Positions 42,175 through 49,910 of a DNA stretch of 64,000 bases are shown piece after piece; positions within the stretch are counted from its first letter, which is position 1; every line of letters starts with the position of its first letter. This DNA is from Streptomyces sp. NBC_01298 (GTDB lineage Bacteria; Actinomycetota; Actinomycetes; Streptomycetales; Streptomycetaceae). Under the pieces are notes generated by a model that ran no database searches, was not told where the DNA came from, and saw only the letters and a list, made by a program, of their open reading frames with translations. The translations under genes and the position numbers were made by a program. The DNA lies in NCBI RefSeq assembly GCF_035978755.1, contig NZ_CP108414.1, positions 2,852,001-2,916,000 on the forward strand, in the 5' to 3' direction.

Positions 42175-43215
42175 TCAGCCGGCTACTCGCGCGGCGAGGG
42201 CGTCGCCGATGGCGTCGGTGGAGCGGAAGGTGCCGTCGCGCTCGGCGAGGTCGGCGGAGACCGCGTCCTCGATGCGGGCGGCCTGGGCCTCGTAGCCGAG
42301 GTGGCGCAGCAGGAGGGCGACCGACAGGATCGTCGCGGTCGGGTCGGCCTTGCCGGTGCCGGCGATGTCCGGGGCCGAGCCGTGGACGGGCTCGAACATG
42401 GACGGGAAGGCGCCGGTCGGGTTGATGTTGCCCGAGGCGGCCAGGCCGATTCCGCCGGTCACGGCGGCGGCCAGGTCGGTGAGGATGTCACCGAAGAGGT
42501 TGTCCGTGACGATGACGTCGAAGCGCTCCGGCTGGGTGACGAAGAAGATCGTCGCGGCGTCGACGTGCAGGTAGTCGGTGGTGACCTCGGGGTACTCCTG
42601 GCCGACCTTGTCGAAGATGTTCTTCCACAGGTGACCGGCGTAGACGAGGACGTTGTTCTTGTGGACCAGCGTCAGCTTCTTGCGCGGGCGGCCGTTGGCA
42701 CGCTCGTACGCGTCACGGACCACGCGCTCGACGCCGTAGGCCGTGTTGATGCTGACCTCGGTGGCCACCTCGGCCGGGGTGCCGGTGCGCAGGCTGCCGC
42801 CGTTGCCGGTGTACGGGCCTTCGGTGCCCTCGCGGACCACGACGAAGTCGATCTCCGGACGGCCGGCGAGCGGGGTGGCCGTGTTGGGGAAGAGCTTCGA
42901 CGGGCGCAGGTTGATGAAGTGGTCGAAGGCGAAGCGGAGCTTCAGCAGCAGACCGCGCTCCAGGACGCCCGACGGGACCGAGGGGTCGCCGATGGCGCCC
43001 AGCAGGATCGCGTCGTGGTGCTTGAGGGCTTCGAGCTCCGCGTCCGGGAGGGTTTCACCGGTGCGGTGCCAGCGCTGGGCACCGAGGTCGTATTCCTTGG
43101 TCTCCAGCTTCACATCCTGGGGCAGGACCGCGGTAAGGACCTTGAGGCCCTGAGCCACGACTTCCTGGCCGATGCCATCACCGGGGATCACTGCGAGATT
43201 GATGCTGGTCGACAT
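42175..43215 (-). CDS. leuB: 3-isopropylmalate dehydrogenase
   Basis: 346 aa from ATG 43215 (AAGGAG 11 nt upstream). Oxidatively decarboxylates 3-isopropylmalate, the third leucine-pathway step. Beta-decarboxylating dehydrogenase motifs: [55 protein letters not shown] (Mg-binding aspartates) and [18 protein letters not shown] (NAD adenine loop). It may also act on the citramalate-derived intermediate made by CimA. A 20-residue upstream extension of the frame overlaps a strong inverted repeat and is unlikely to be translated. Confidence 0.95.
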   Translation of the reverse strand: MSTSINLAVIPGDGIGQEVVAQGLKVLTAVLPQDVKLETKEYDLGAQRWHRTGETLPDAELEALKHHDAILLGAIGDPSVPSGVLERGLLLKLRFAFDHFINLRPSKLFPNTATPLAGRPEIDFVVVREGTEGPYTGNGGSLRTGTPAEVATEVSINTAYGVERVVRDAYERANGRPRKKLTLVHKNNVLVYAGHLWKNIFDKVGQEYPEVTTDYLHVDAATIFFVTQPERFDVIVTDNLFGDILTDLAAAVTGGIGLAASGNINPTGAFPSMFEPVHGSAPDIAGTGKADPTATILSVALLLRHLGYEAQAARIEDAVSADLAERDGTFRSTDAIGDALAARVAG

Positions 43216-43247
43216 GGTGGAACCGTACTCCTTGTCCCATCCCTCAG

Positions 43248-43280
43248 ACATATTGCGTCCATCATGTGGACGCAATATGT
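43248..43280. promoter_or_regulatory. 13-bp perfect inverted repeat upstream of leuB
   Basis: ACATATTGCGTCC (43248-43260) and GGACGCAATATGT (43268-43280) flank a 7-nt loop. It is AT-rich relative to its surroundings. It lies 33 bp upstream of leuB and 28 bp beyond the stop of the small ORF at 43308-43442. It is either a large operator for leuB or a stem-loop separating the small ORF from leuB; the lack of a T-run on either strand favours an operator. Confidence 0.6.
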
Positions 43281-43307
43281 CCCGGGCCGGGAGGGTTCAG
43301 CGGCAGG

Positions 43308-43442
43308 TCAGTGGCCGGTCGAGCCGCCGTTGTCACGGCGGTCGAGGGCGCGCTGCAGGGCGGCGGCGGCGTTCTTGCGGTCCGCGTCGGCGGAGGCGGA
43401 ACGGCGGACGCGGTGGGCGGTGGTGGAGGGGGTGTGCGTCAT
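43308..43442 (-). CDS. Small 44-aa Thr/Ala/Arg-rich protein upstream of leuB
   Basis: MTHTPSTTAHRVRRSASADA begins the frame and LQRALDRRDNGGSTGH ends it. ATG 43442 has a strong CAAGGAG seven to ten bases upstream. This is the main argument that it is translated. No recognised domain; a central helix (DRKNAAAALQRALDRR) is likely. I believe similar short ORFs precede leuB in other Streptomyces but cannot verify this. It may be a leader-type ORF or an independent small protein. Confidence 0.6.
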   Translation of the reverse strand: MTHTPSTTAHRVRRSASADADRKNAAAALQRALDRRDNGGSTGH

Positions 43443-43702
43443 GGTGATCGACTCCTTGAGATCACGGCGTGGCGGGGCCACGGATGAGGGGTTCCTTCAA
43501 GGCGCCGGAAGAGGCGGGGAGCGGTGCGCGACAGGGGTTGCCTGTCATCGGGCGCGCGCTCTCGACCGCCATTCGCCGGATCGGCGAGACGTTCGGCTTC
43601 TACAACGTAAGCCAGCTCCCGCTGTATGTCTCCGCAATTACTCGGACTTCCTACTATCTGAGACGCCGAACGACCCGGAAGGCTTCTATCCCGGCTCCGG
43701 TT

Positions 43703-44584
43703 TCAGCCTCCCTGGGCCCGAAGTTCCCTGATCAGAGCCCGTACGGCGAGAGTGGCAGCGGATTCCGGTGTGGTGACGTACCCCACCCGCCTCACCGGCC
43801 CCTCCGGACCCAAACCGGTGACCTCCACGGCTCCGGTCGCCTCCCGGAGGGACAGCTCGGGCATGATCGCCATCCCGAGCCCCCGGCCGACCATGGTCAG
43901 CACCATCGCGTCGTCCTCCGCCTTGACGGTCGCCCGCGGGATCCAGTCCTGCGCCAGCCACCAGGCGCGCGTGTGGGAGCCGCAGTTCTCGTCCCAGTCC
44001 ATCAGGGGCAGCGCCTTCGGGTCGGGGTGTCCCGCCGGATGCACCAGGGCGTACGCCTCCTCCACGAGCACCCCGCTCAGCAGGCCGGGCGGCAGACCCT
44101 GCGCGACGCCCAGCGTCGCGATGCCGAGGTCCGCGCGGCCCGCGGCCACCTCCCCGGCCGCACCGGCGCCGAGCTCGCGCACCACCCGGACCTCGGGGCG
44201 GATGCCGGGGTGCCGGGCGGTGAGCCGCTCCAGGGCGGGGGGCAGCAGGTGCAGGGCCGCGCTGCGGAAGGCGGCGATCCGCAGGACGCCGTCCAGGACC
44301 GCCGGACCGGCGCCGCCGCCCGCGCCGCGCGCCTCCGCGGTCATGACCTCGAAGAGCCGCAGGATCCGGCGGGCGTGCCCGACGGCCCGCTCCCCCGCCG
44401 GGGTGGGCGAGGCCCCGGTCCGGCCGCGGACGAAGAGCACCGCGCCGAGCTTGGCCTCGCTGCCGCGCACCGAGTGCGAGACGGCCGACTGGGTGAGGCC
44501 CAGCGAGACGGCCGCGGCCGAGAAGCCGCCCCGCTCGGCGACGGCCACCAGCACCCGCAGTTCCTGCGGGAGGAGCTCGGACAC
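43703..44584 (-). CDS. LysR-family transcriptional regulator
   Basis: 293 aa from GTG 44584, supported by GAGGTGAG just upstream (ATG 44614 is an alternative). The N-terminal HTH ELRVLVAVAERGGFSAAAVSLGLTQSAVSHSVRGSEAKLGAVLFVR is classic LysR; the effector domain starts near residue 85 with DGVLRIAAFRSAALHLLP. It is divergent from the MDR oxidoreductase at 44685, and 100 bp separates their starts, so the oxidoreductase is the expected target. The ligand is unknown. Confidence 0.92.
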   Translation of the reverse strand: MSELLPQELRVLVAVAERGGFSAAAVSLGLTQSAVSHSVRGSEAKLGAVLFVRGRTGASPTPAGERAVGHARRILRLFEVMTAEARGAGGGAGPAVLDGVLRIAAFRSAALHLLPPALERLTARHPGIRPEVRVVRELGAGAAGEVAAGRADLGIATLGVAQGLPPGLLSGVLVEEAYALVHPAGHPDPKALPLMDWDENCGSHTRAWWLAQDWIPRATVKAEDDAMVLTMVGRGLGMAIMPELSLREATGAVEVTGLGPEGPVRRVGYVTTPESAATLAVRALIRELRAQGG

Positions 44585-44671
44585 AGGGCTCTCACCTCGT
44601 TCTATGAGCGGCATTCATGGGTGTGCGGCTTCCATGAGCCCAACCCCCTGCCCGGGCCGGCGATTCCCTCC

Positions 44672-44677
44672 TAGCGT
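44672..44677 (+). promoter_or_regulatory. -10 element implying a leaderless oxidoreductase mRNA
   Basis: TAGCGT at 44672-44677 is a consensus-like Streptomyces -10. The ATG at 44685 begins just eight bases after it ends, so transcription would start at or within a base or two of the start codon. There is no Shine-Dalgarno. No good -35 is visible, in keeping with activation by the divergent LysR protein. Confidence 0.5.
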
Positions 44678-44684
44678 CCTCGCC

Positions 44685-45743
44685 ATGACCACGAACGCCA
44701 CGCACGCCATGAACGCCACGAGCACCACGAACACCGCTTACGCCGTCCACCAGATCGCCCGGCCGGACGGCTTCCCCGCGGCCTCCGACTTCGCCTACGT
44801 CCGGACCCCCGTCCCCGAGCCGCGCCCCGGCACCGCCCTCGTGGAGAACCTCCTGCTCTCCGTGGACCCCTACCACCGCGGACTGATGGACGGCGGCGAG
44901 GGGGGCTTCGAGCTCGGCACCCCGCTGGAAGGCCGCTCGGTGGGCCGGGTCGTCGCCTCCCGCGACCCCGGGCTCGCGGAGGGCGACCTGGTCTTCCACC
45001 GCGAGGGCTGGCGCACCCACGCCCTGGTCACCCTGGGCGCCGGCGGCACCCGCAAGCTGCGCGGCCACGAGGGCGTCCCGCTGGAGGCGTACCTCTCCAT
45101 CCTCGGCGGCACCGGCCTGACCGCGTACGCCGCCCTGACCCGCACCGCGGCCCTGCGCGAGGGCGAGGACCTCTTCGTCTCGGCCGCGGCGGGCGGGGTC
45201 GGCACGGCCACCGGCCGCATCGCACGGCTGCTCGGCGCCCGCCGGATCATCGGCAGCGCGGGTTCGGCGGCGAAGGTCCGCCACCTCACCGGGGTCCTCG
45301 GCTTCGACGCGGCCTTCGACTACCACGACGGGCCGGTCGGGGAGCAGCTCGCGCAGGCGGCCGCCGCCGGCGGGGGCGGCATCGACGTCTACGTGGACAA
45401 CGTCGGCGGGGACCACCTGGAGGGGGCCATAGACGTGCTGCGCGAGTACGGGCGGATCGCCTGGGTCGGCGGGATCTCGATGTACAACGGCGACCGCTCC
45501 CCCGCCGCGCCCCGCAACCTCTTCGAGGTCGTACACAAGTCGCTGCGCCTGGAAGGGGTATTGGTTCGCAATCACACCAATCTGCAGGACGAGCTGGAGG
45601 ACTTCCTCGTGCCGCACCTGCGCAGCGGCCGGATCGGCACCGACACCACCGTTGTACAGGGGTTTGAGCACACGGTGGAGGCCTTCCGGGGCATGCTCCG
45701 GGGCGAGAATCTCGGAAAGATGCTCGTGCGCGTCGAGGCCTGA
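44685..45743 (+). CDS. NADP-dependent MDR oxidoreductase (prostaglandin/leukotriene reductase-like)
   Basis: 352 aa. Zinc-independent medium-chain dehydrogenase/reductase: LLSVDPYHRGLMDG at the N-terminus, YLSILGGTGLTAYAAL, then the nucleotide motif VSAAAGGVGTATGRIARLLGA (AxxGxxG) with ARRIIGSAGSAAKV and VDVYVDNVGGDHLEGAI-type sequence (IDVYVDNVGGD). This matches the 2-alkenal/curcumin reductase group that saturates alpha,beta-unsaturated carbonyls. The Thr/Asn/Met-rich first 15 residues are probably unstructured; ATG 44709 is an alternative start. Likely controlled by the divergent LysR regulator. Confidence 0.9.
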   Translation: MTTNATHAMNATSTTNTAYAVHQIARPDGFPAASDFAYVRTPVPEPRPGTALVENLLLSVDPYHRGLMDGGEGGFELGTPLEGRSVGRVVASRDPGLAEGDLVFHREGWRTHALVTLGAGGTRKLRGHEGVPLEAYLSILGGTGLTAYAALTRTAALREGEDLFVSAAAGGVGTATGRIARLLGARRIIGSAGSAAKVRHLTGVLGFDAAFDYHDGPVGEQLAQAAAAGGGGIDVYVDNVGGDHLEGAIDVLREYGRIAWVGGISMYNGDRSPAAPRNLFEVVHKSLRLEGVLVRNHTNLQDELEDFLVPHLRSGRIGTDTTVVQGFEHTVEAFRGMLRGENLGKMLVRVEA

Positions 45744-45759
45744 ATCCAGCCACCCGGAT

Positions 45760-45777
45760 GTTCACCGACTTCTTACC
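45760..45777 (+). promoter_or_regulatory. PHO-box-like direct repeat before the phospholipase C gene
   Basis: GTTCACC at 45760-45766 and TCTTACC at 45771-45777 are 11 bp apart, matching the spacing and sequence of direct-repeat units bound by PhoP in Streptomyces (GTTCACC consensus). It lies about 85 bp upstream of a secreted phospholipase C, a typical PhoP target. Inference from pattern and context. Confidence 0.5.
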
Positions 45778-45862
45778 GCACGGATGTAGACCTTTGGCGC
45801 GACTGCCGTCACGCTTGCCGTCAATGTGCCAGCGGGGCACTTGAGTTGGAGGCGAGCAGCCA

Positions 45863-47893
45863 GTGACACCTATCAGCCGCAGAGGATTCGTGGGAATCGG
45901 CGCCGGGCTGATGGCAGGGGCGACCCTGCCCGCGATCGCGCCGACCTCGGCGGCCGCGGCCACCGCGTCGGGCACGATCACCGACGTGAAGCACGTGGTG
46001 ATCCTGATGCAGGAGAACCGCAGCTTCGACCACTACTTCGGCAAGCTGAAGGGTGTCCGCGGTTTCGGTGACCGCGCGGCCGGCAACATCCCGGGCGGCT
46101 GGGGCATGTTCAACCAGCCCAACTGGGGCGGCCGCCAGTACCCGTGGAAGCTCAGCTCCACCCCGCCGGCGGGCGGCGTCGACGGCGAGACCCTCGCCCA
46201 GTGCAACGGCGACCTCCCGCACAGCTGGACCTCGCAGCACGCGGCCTGGAACAAGGGCCGCATGGACAACTTCGTCACCGGCGTCGGCAACACCCGCACC
46301 CTCGGGTACCTCGACCGCGGCGACATACCGTTCCACTACGGCATCGCCGACGCCTACACCATCTGCGACGCCTACTTCTGCTCCACCCTGAGCGCGACCG
46401 GCCCCAACCGCACCTTCCTGTGGAGCGGCAAGATCGACGCGGGCAGCAAGGACGGCGGCGACGAGTCCGGGCTGACCTGGGAGACGTACGCGGAGGCCCT
46501 CCAGCGCGCCGGGATGAGCTGGAAGGTCTACCAGAACGCCCAGGACAACTACGGGGACAACGGGCTGGCCTACTTCAAGAAGTTCACGGACGCCAAGCCC
46601 GGCAACCCCCTGTGGGACCGCGGCATGGGCTCCGTCCCCAAGGTCACCGGATCCACCCCCGACGACATCGCCGCCGCCATCCGCGCGGACGTGGTCGCCG
46701 GGACCCTCCCCCAGGTGTCCTGGGTCGTGGCGAACGAGGCCTTCTCCGAGCACCCGTACGCCCCACCCGGCGACGGCGCGCACTTCGTGGACCTGGTCTA
46801 CCGCGCGCTCTCGGCGAACCCGGAGGTCTTCGACTCCACCGTCCTCTTCCTCAACTACGACGAGAACGACGGCTTCTTCGACCACGTCCCGCCGCCGATC
46901 GCCCCGCCCGGCACCGCGGGCGAATACCTCGACGGCGTCCCGATCGGACTCGGCTTCCGCGTCCCGATGATCGTGATGTCCCCGTGGACCCGCGGCGGCT
47001 GGGTGAGCTCCGAGGTCTTCGACCACACCTCCGTGCTGCGGTTCATGGAGAAGTGGACGGCCGCGCTCGGCACCCCCGCGAACTGTCCGAACATCAGCGC
47101 GTGGCGCCGCAAGGTCACCGGCGACCTGACGGGCGTCTTCGACTTCGCGCACCCGGTCTACGGGGTTCCCACGGGCCTGCCGTCCACGGCCAAGGTCATC
47201 GGGCAGGCGACCTGCGGCCCGCTCTCCAACCCGGTGCCGCAGGACAACGCGCAGCCGGCGCAGGAGGCCGGGACCCGGCCCGCGCGCGCCGTTCCGTACC
47301 AGGTCAACGGGAACCTCGACCGGTTCGAATTCGGCTCGGGCGGCAAGATCCTGGCCTGGTTCTCGATGACGAACGCGGGCGCCGAGGCGAAGCAGGCGGC
47401 GCACTTCTCGATCCACCCGCACCAGTACCGGGACACGGCCGCCTGGCAGTACACGGTGGACGCCGGCGCCACGTCCTCGGACTACTTCAACATCGGCACG
47501 GGCAGCGGCTCCGGCAAGTACGACATCTCGATGTACGGGCCGAACCGCTTCCTGCGGCGGTTCATCGGCGACGCGTCGAAGGCGGGGAAGTCCATCGAGG
47601 TCGCGTCCCGCTTCGCGGTGGAGCCGGGCACCGGCAAGACGGCGCTGTACCTCAAACTGACCAACTCCTCCGCCTCCCCGGTGACCTTCACGATCCGCGC
47701 GAACGCCTACCGCACGGACGGCCCGTGGACGTACACGGTGCCGGCGAACTCCTCGCGCGAGGACTACTTCAACGCCGTCGCCTACCACAACGGCTGGTAC
47801 GACTTCACGGTCCTCGCCGACTCCGACGGCACCTGGTCGCGCCGCTACACGGGCCACATCGAGACGGGCGCGCCGAGCGTCAGCGGCAGCTAG
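45863..47893 (+). CDS. Tat-secreted phosphocholine-preferring phospholipase C
   Basis: 676 aa, GTG 45863 with GGAGGCGAG upstream. The signal peptide carries the Tat motif SRRGFVGIG at residues 5-13 and ends ATLPAIAPTSAAAA. The catalytic phosphoesterase domain starts VKHVVILMQENRSFDHYFGKL and contains FLNYDENDGFFDHVPPP and PMIVMSPWTRGGW. The last ~170 residues form two C-terminal repeat (DUF756) domains. Exported folded; releases phosphate-bearing head groups from phospholipids. The PHO-box-like site upstream suggests expression at low phosphate. Its stop codon directly abuts the convergent acetyltransferase stop. Confidence 0.93.
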   Translation: MTPISRRGFVGIGAGLMAGATLPAIAPTSAAAATASGTITDVKHVVILMQENRSFDHYFGKLKGVRGFGDRAAGNIPGGWGMFNQPNWGGRQYPWKLSSTPPAGGVDGETLAQCNGDLPHSWTSQHAAWNKGRMDNFVTGVGNTRTLGYLDRGDIPFHYGIADAYTICDAYFCSTLSATGPNRTFLWSGKIDAGSKDGGDESGLTWETYAEALQRAGMSWKVYQNAQDNYGDNGLAYFKKFTDAKPGNPLWDRGMGSVPKVTGSTPDDIAAAIRADVVAGTLPQVSWVVANEAFSEHPYAPPGDGAHFVDLVYRALSANPEVFDSTVLFLNYDENDGFFDHVPPPIAPPGTAGEYLDGVPIGLGFRVPMIVMSPWTRGGWVSSEVFDHTSVLRFMEKWTAALGTPANCPNISAWRRKVTGDLTGVFDFAHPVYGVPTGLPSTAKVIGQATCGPLSNPVPQDNAQPAQEAGTRPARAVPYQVNGNLDRFEFGSGGKILAWFSMTNAGAEAKQAAHFSIHPHQYRDTAAWQYTVDAGATSSDYFNIGTGSGSGKYDISMYGPNRFLRRFIGDASKAGKSIEVASRFAVEPGTGKTALYLKLTNSSASPVTFTIRANAYRTDGPWTYTVPANSSREDYFNAVAYHNGWYDFTVLADSDGTWSRRYTGHIETGAPSVSGS

Positions 47894-48439
47894 CTAGAGC
47901 ACGTCCCCGTCGCGCCAGTCGAACCACAGCGGCCCGGTGGTGGGATCGAGCAGCACCCCACCGCCGGGCGGCGTCCACACGTACGTCGCCCCCTCCTCCT
48001 CGGGCAGCCGCTCGGGCCCGCCGGGCCCGAGCACCCCGATCTCCCCGCCCCACACCCGCCAGCCGCGGCCCGCGTACAGCCGAGCCCCGTCGGCGGAGGC
48101 GCTGAGCGCCCCGAGCGCGTAAGCCCGCTCGACGACCCCCTCGACCGCCTCCATCACCAGAGCGCCGAGCCCGCGCCGCCGCCGGTCGGCCCGCACGGCC
48201 ACGGCCTCGACGTAGCCGGTGCGCAGCGCCCGGCCCCGGTGCAGCACCCGCCGCTGCACGACGCTCCCGTGCGCGACGAGCTCACCGCCCTCGTGCACCA
48301 GGACGTGCAGCCCGCCGAGCGCGTGCTCGAAGTCCTCGCCCCCGAACTCCCCCTCGAAGGCGGCATCGAGCAGCTCCCGAACCCGCCGCAGCTCCCCCTC
48401 GGACAGCTGCGAGGTGTGCCGCAGCGATACCTCGTTCAC
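47894..48439 (-). CDS. AAC(2')-I-like aminoglycoside N-acetyltransferase (GNAT)
   Basis: 181 aa from GTG 48439, overlapping the upstream gene's stop by 4 bp, with GGAGGGG before it. It aligns by eye with mycobacterial AAC(2')-I over its whole length: HALGGLHVLVHEGGELVAH, RALRTGYVEAVAVRADRRRRG (acetyl-CoA binding R-x-x-G-x-G/A equivalent), LGALSASADGARLYAGRGW, and the C-terminal FDWRDGDVL. The family acetylates the 2'-amino group of gentamicin-type aminoglycosides, but chromosomal members may have other substrates. There is no aminoglycoside cluster nearby. It is paired with an SMI1/KNR4 gene. Confidence 0.85.
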   Translation of the reverse strand: MNEVSLRHTSQLSEGELRRVRELLDAAFEGEFGGEDFEHALGGLHVLVHEGGELVAHGSVVQRRVLHRGRALRTGYVEAVAVRADRRRRGLGALVMEAVEGVVERAYALGALSASADGARLYAGRGWRVWGGEIGVLGPGGPERLPEEEGATYVWTPPGGGVLLDPTTGPLWFDWRDGDVL

Positions 48440-48999
48440 GCCTGCCCCTCCAGCCATCCGGTGTACCAGGTGCGGAAGTCAGGACTCTCCGGCGTGCGGC
48501 TGCCGAAGTCCTGGTCCAGGAACCAGACCTCGCCGGTCAGCGGTCCGTTGACGACGAGCCGGGAGTACATGCCGCAGCCGTGGTCGGCGAGCACCAGTGT
48601 GCCCCGCGTCAGGCCTTCGTCCGGGTCGTACCTCAGTCCCTCGTCGAACGGCCGGGGCTCCCGCATGGGACAGGGGGCGGCCAGCCGGCCCGGCCTCCGG
48701 TCGTCCGCCCACTCCCCCTCGGCGGCCCCGTCCGCGTCGGCGGACGGGCGCGGGGTCACGAGCGGCATCAGTCCGTACGCGGGACCGGCGGGACCGTCAC
48801 CCACGCGGGCGACGAACGAGCGGTACTCCGGGGGCAGCCGGCATCCGTGCTCCTCCTCGAAGGCACGGATCTCGGCCTCGGGAAGCGGCGGAGCCAGCTC
48901 GTACCGGTGACTGCGGGCGCCGTGGCGCAGGGCCCCCGGGTCCTGCGCCGCCATCTGCCGCAGCCTCGTCCGTACGGCTCGCGCGTCCCAGTCGCCCAT
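48436..48999 (-). CDS. SMI1/KNR4-family protein
   Basis: 187 aa from ATG 48999. The SUKH/SMI1 core lies in LPEAEIRAFEEEHGCRLPPEYRSFVARVGDG (residues ~40-70) and in the C-terminal LVLADHGCGMYSRLVVNGP and GEVWFLDQDFG. In bacteria such proteins are often immunity proteins of polymorphic toxins or orphan regulators. Here no toxin gene is adjacent. The gene is translationally coupled to the acetyltransferase downstream, an unusual pairing. Confidence 0.88.
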   Translation of the reverse strand: MGDWDARAVRTRLRQMAAQDPGALRHGARSHRYELAPPLPEAEIRAFEEEHGCRLPPEYRSFVARVGDGPAGPAYGLMPLVTPRPSADADGAAEGEWADDRRPGRLAAPCPMREPRPFDEGLRYDPDEGLTRGTLVLADHGCGMYSRLVVNGPLTGEVWFLDQDFGSRTPESPDFRTWYTGWLEGQA

Positions 49000-49129
49000 G
49001 GCACGACCGTAGCAAGCGCCGTCCCCCCACCGCCTGTATCCGCTATGCGGACATGAAATATCGCCCACCGGCCGAATTGGGCCGACGCGACTCTGGCGGT
49101 CTGGACCATTGGCTCGGCAGACTCGCCCC

Positions 49130-49831
49130 ATGTCTCCCGATACCCAGCAGTGGACCCCGATCCACGGCCAGCCGTACCGTTCCGCCCCCTACCGCCCCGA
49201 GCGGATGCCGGCGCCGGAATCGCTCGCGCGCGCCGCCGAGTTGCGGACGCGGATGGACGAGCGCAGGACCGTACGCCACTTCTCCGCCGACCCGGTGCCC
49301 GAGCAGGTGGTCCGGGACGCCATCGCGTGCGCCGCGACCGCGCCCTCCGGGGCGCACCAGCAGCCGTGGACCTTCGTCCTCGTCAAGGACCCGGCCGTAC
49401 GGGAGCAGATCCGCGCGGCCGCCGAGCAGGAGGAGCAGCTCTCCTACGACGGCCGGCTCGGCGACGAGTGGCTCGCCGCCCTGCGCCCCATCGGCACGGA
49501 CGCCGTGAAGACCCACCTCACCGACGCCCCGGCCCTGATCGTGGTCTTCCAGCAGCGCTACTGGCTCGGCGAGGACGGCACGAAGCACAAGCACTACTAC
49601 GTCGACGAGTCGGTCGGCATCGCCGTCGGCATGCTCCTGTCGGCCCTCCACCTCTCCGGCCTGGCCGCCCTGATCCACACCCCGAGCCCGATGCGCTTCC
49701 TCTCCCACGTCCTGAACCGCCCGGAGAACGAGAAGGCCTTCGCGGTCATCCCGGTCGGCTACCCGTCGGACGACTGCGAGGTCCCCGACCTGATCCGCAA
49801 GTCCCTGGACCAGGTCATCGTCGAGGTCTAG
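49130..49831 (+). CDS. Nitroreductase-family flavoprotein
   Basis: 233 aa from ATG 49130. FMN-binding motifs are RRTVRHFSADPVPEQVV near residue 45 and CAATAPSGAHQQPWTFVLV, followed by SVGIAVGMLLSALHLSGLAALIHTPSP and VIPVGYPSDDCEVPD. The AAxAPSGxxxQPW block and the length place it near the iodotyrosine-deiodinase/BluB-like branch rather than classical nitroreductases. It could dehalogenate or reduce aromatic substrates using NADPH. A 13-bp palindrome TCCGC-TAT-GCGGA (49039-49051) lies in the divergent promoter region. Confidence 0.85.
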   Translation: MSPDTQQWTPIHGQPYRSAPYRPERMPAPESLARAAELRTRMDERRTVRHFSADPVPEQVVRDAIACAATAPSGAHQQPWTFVLVKDPAVREQIRAAAEQEEQLSYDGRLGDEWLAALRPIGTDAVKTHLTDAPALIVVFQQRYWLGEDGTKHKHYYVDESVGIAVGMLLSALHLSGLAALIHTPSPMRFLSHVLNRPENEKAFAVIPVGYPSDDCEVPDLIRKSLDQVIVEV

Positions 49832-49850
49832 GCGGGCCCGCGGACATGAA

Positions 49851-49895
49851 ACCGCCCCCGCTCCGGACTTGGGGGTACCGGAACGGGGGCGGGGT
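49851..49895. terminator. Bidirectional terminator between nitroreductase and P5C dehydrogenase genes
   Basis: CCGCCCCCG (49852-49860) pairs with CGGGGGCGG (49884-49892), with an inner CCG/CGG pair, between convergent genes 80 bp apart. Confidence 0.7.
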
Positions 49896-49910
49896 TCTGT
49901 GGGGCCTGGG

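Noticed and set aside
43443..43702. Possible additional small gene between the 44-aa ORF and the LysR gene.
   Set aside because: Frames present have no ribosome binding site and arginine-rich noise; better seen as the leuB-side promoter region.
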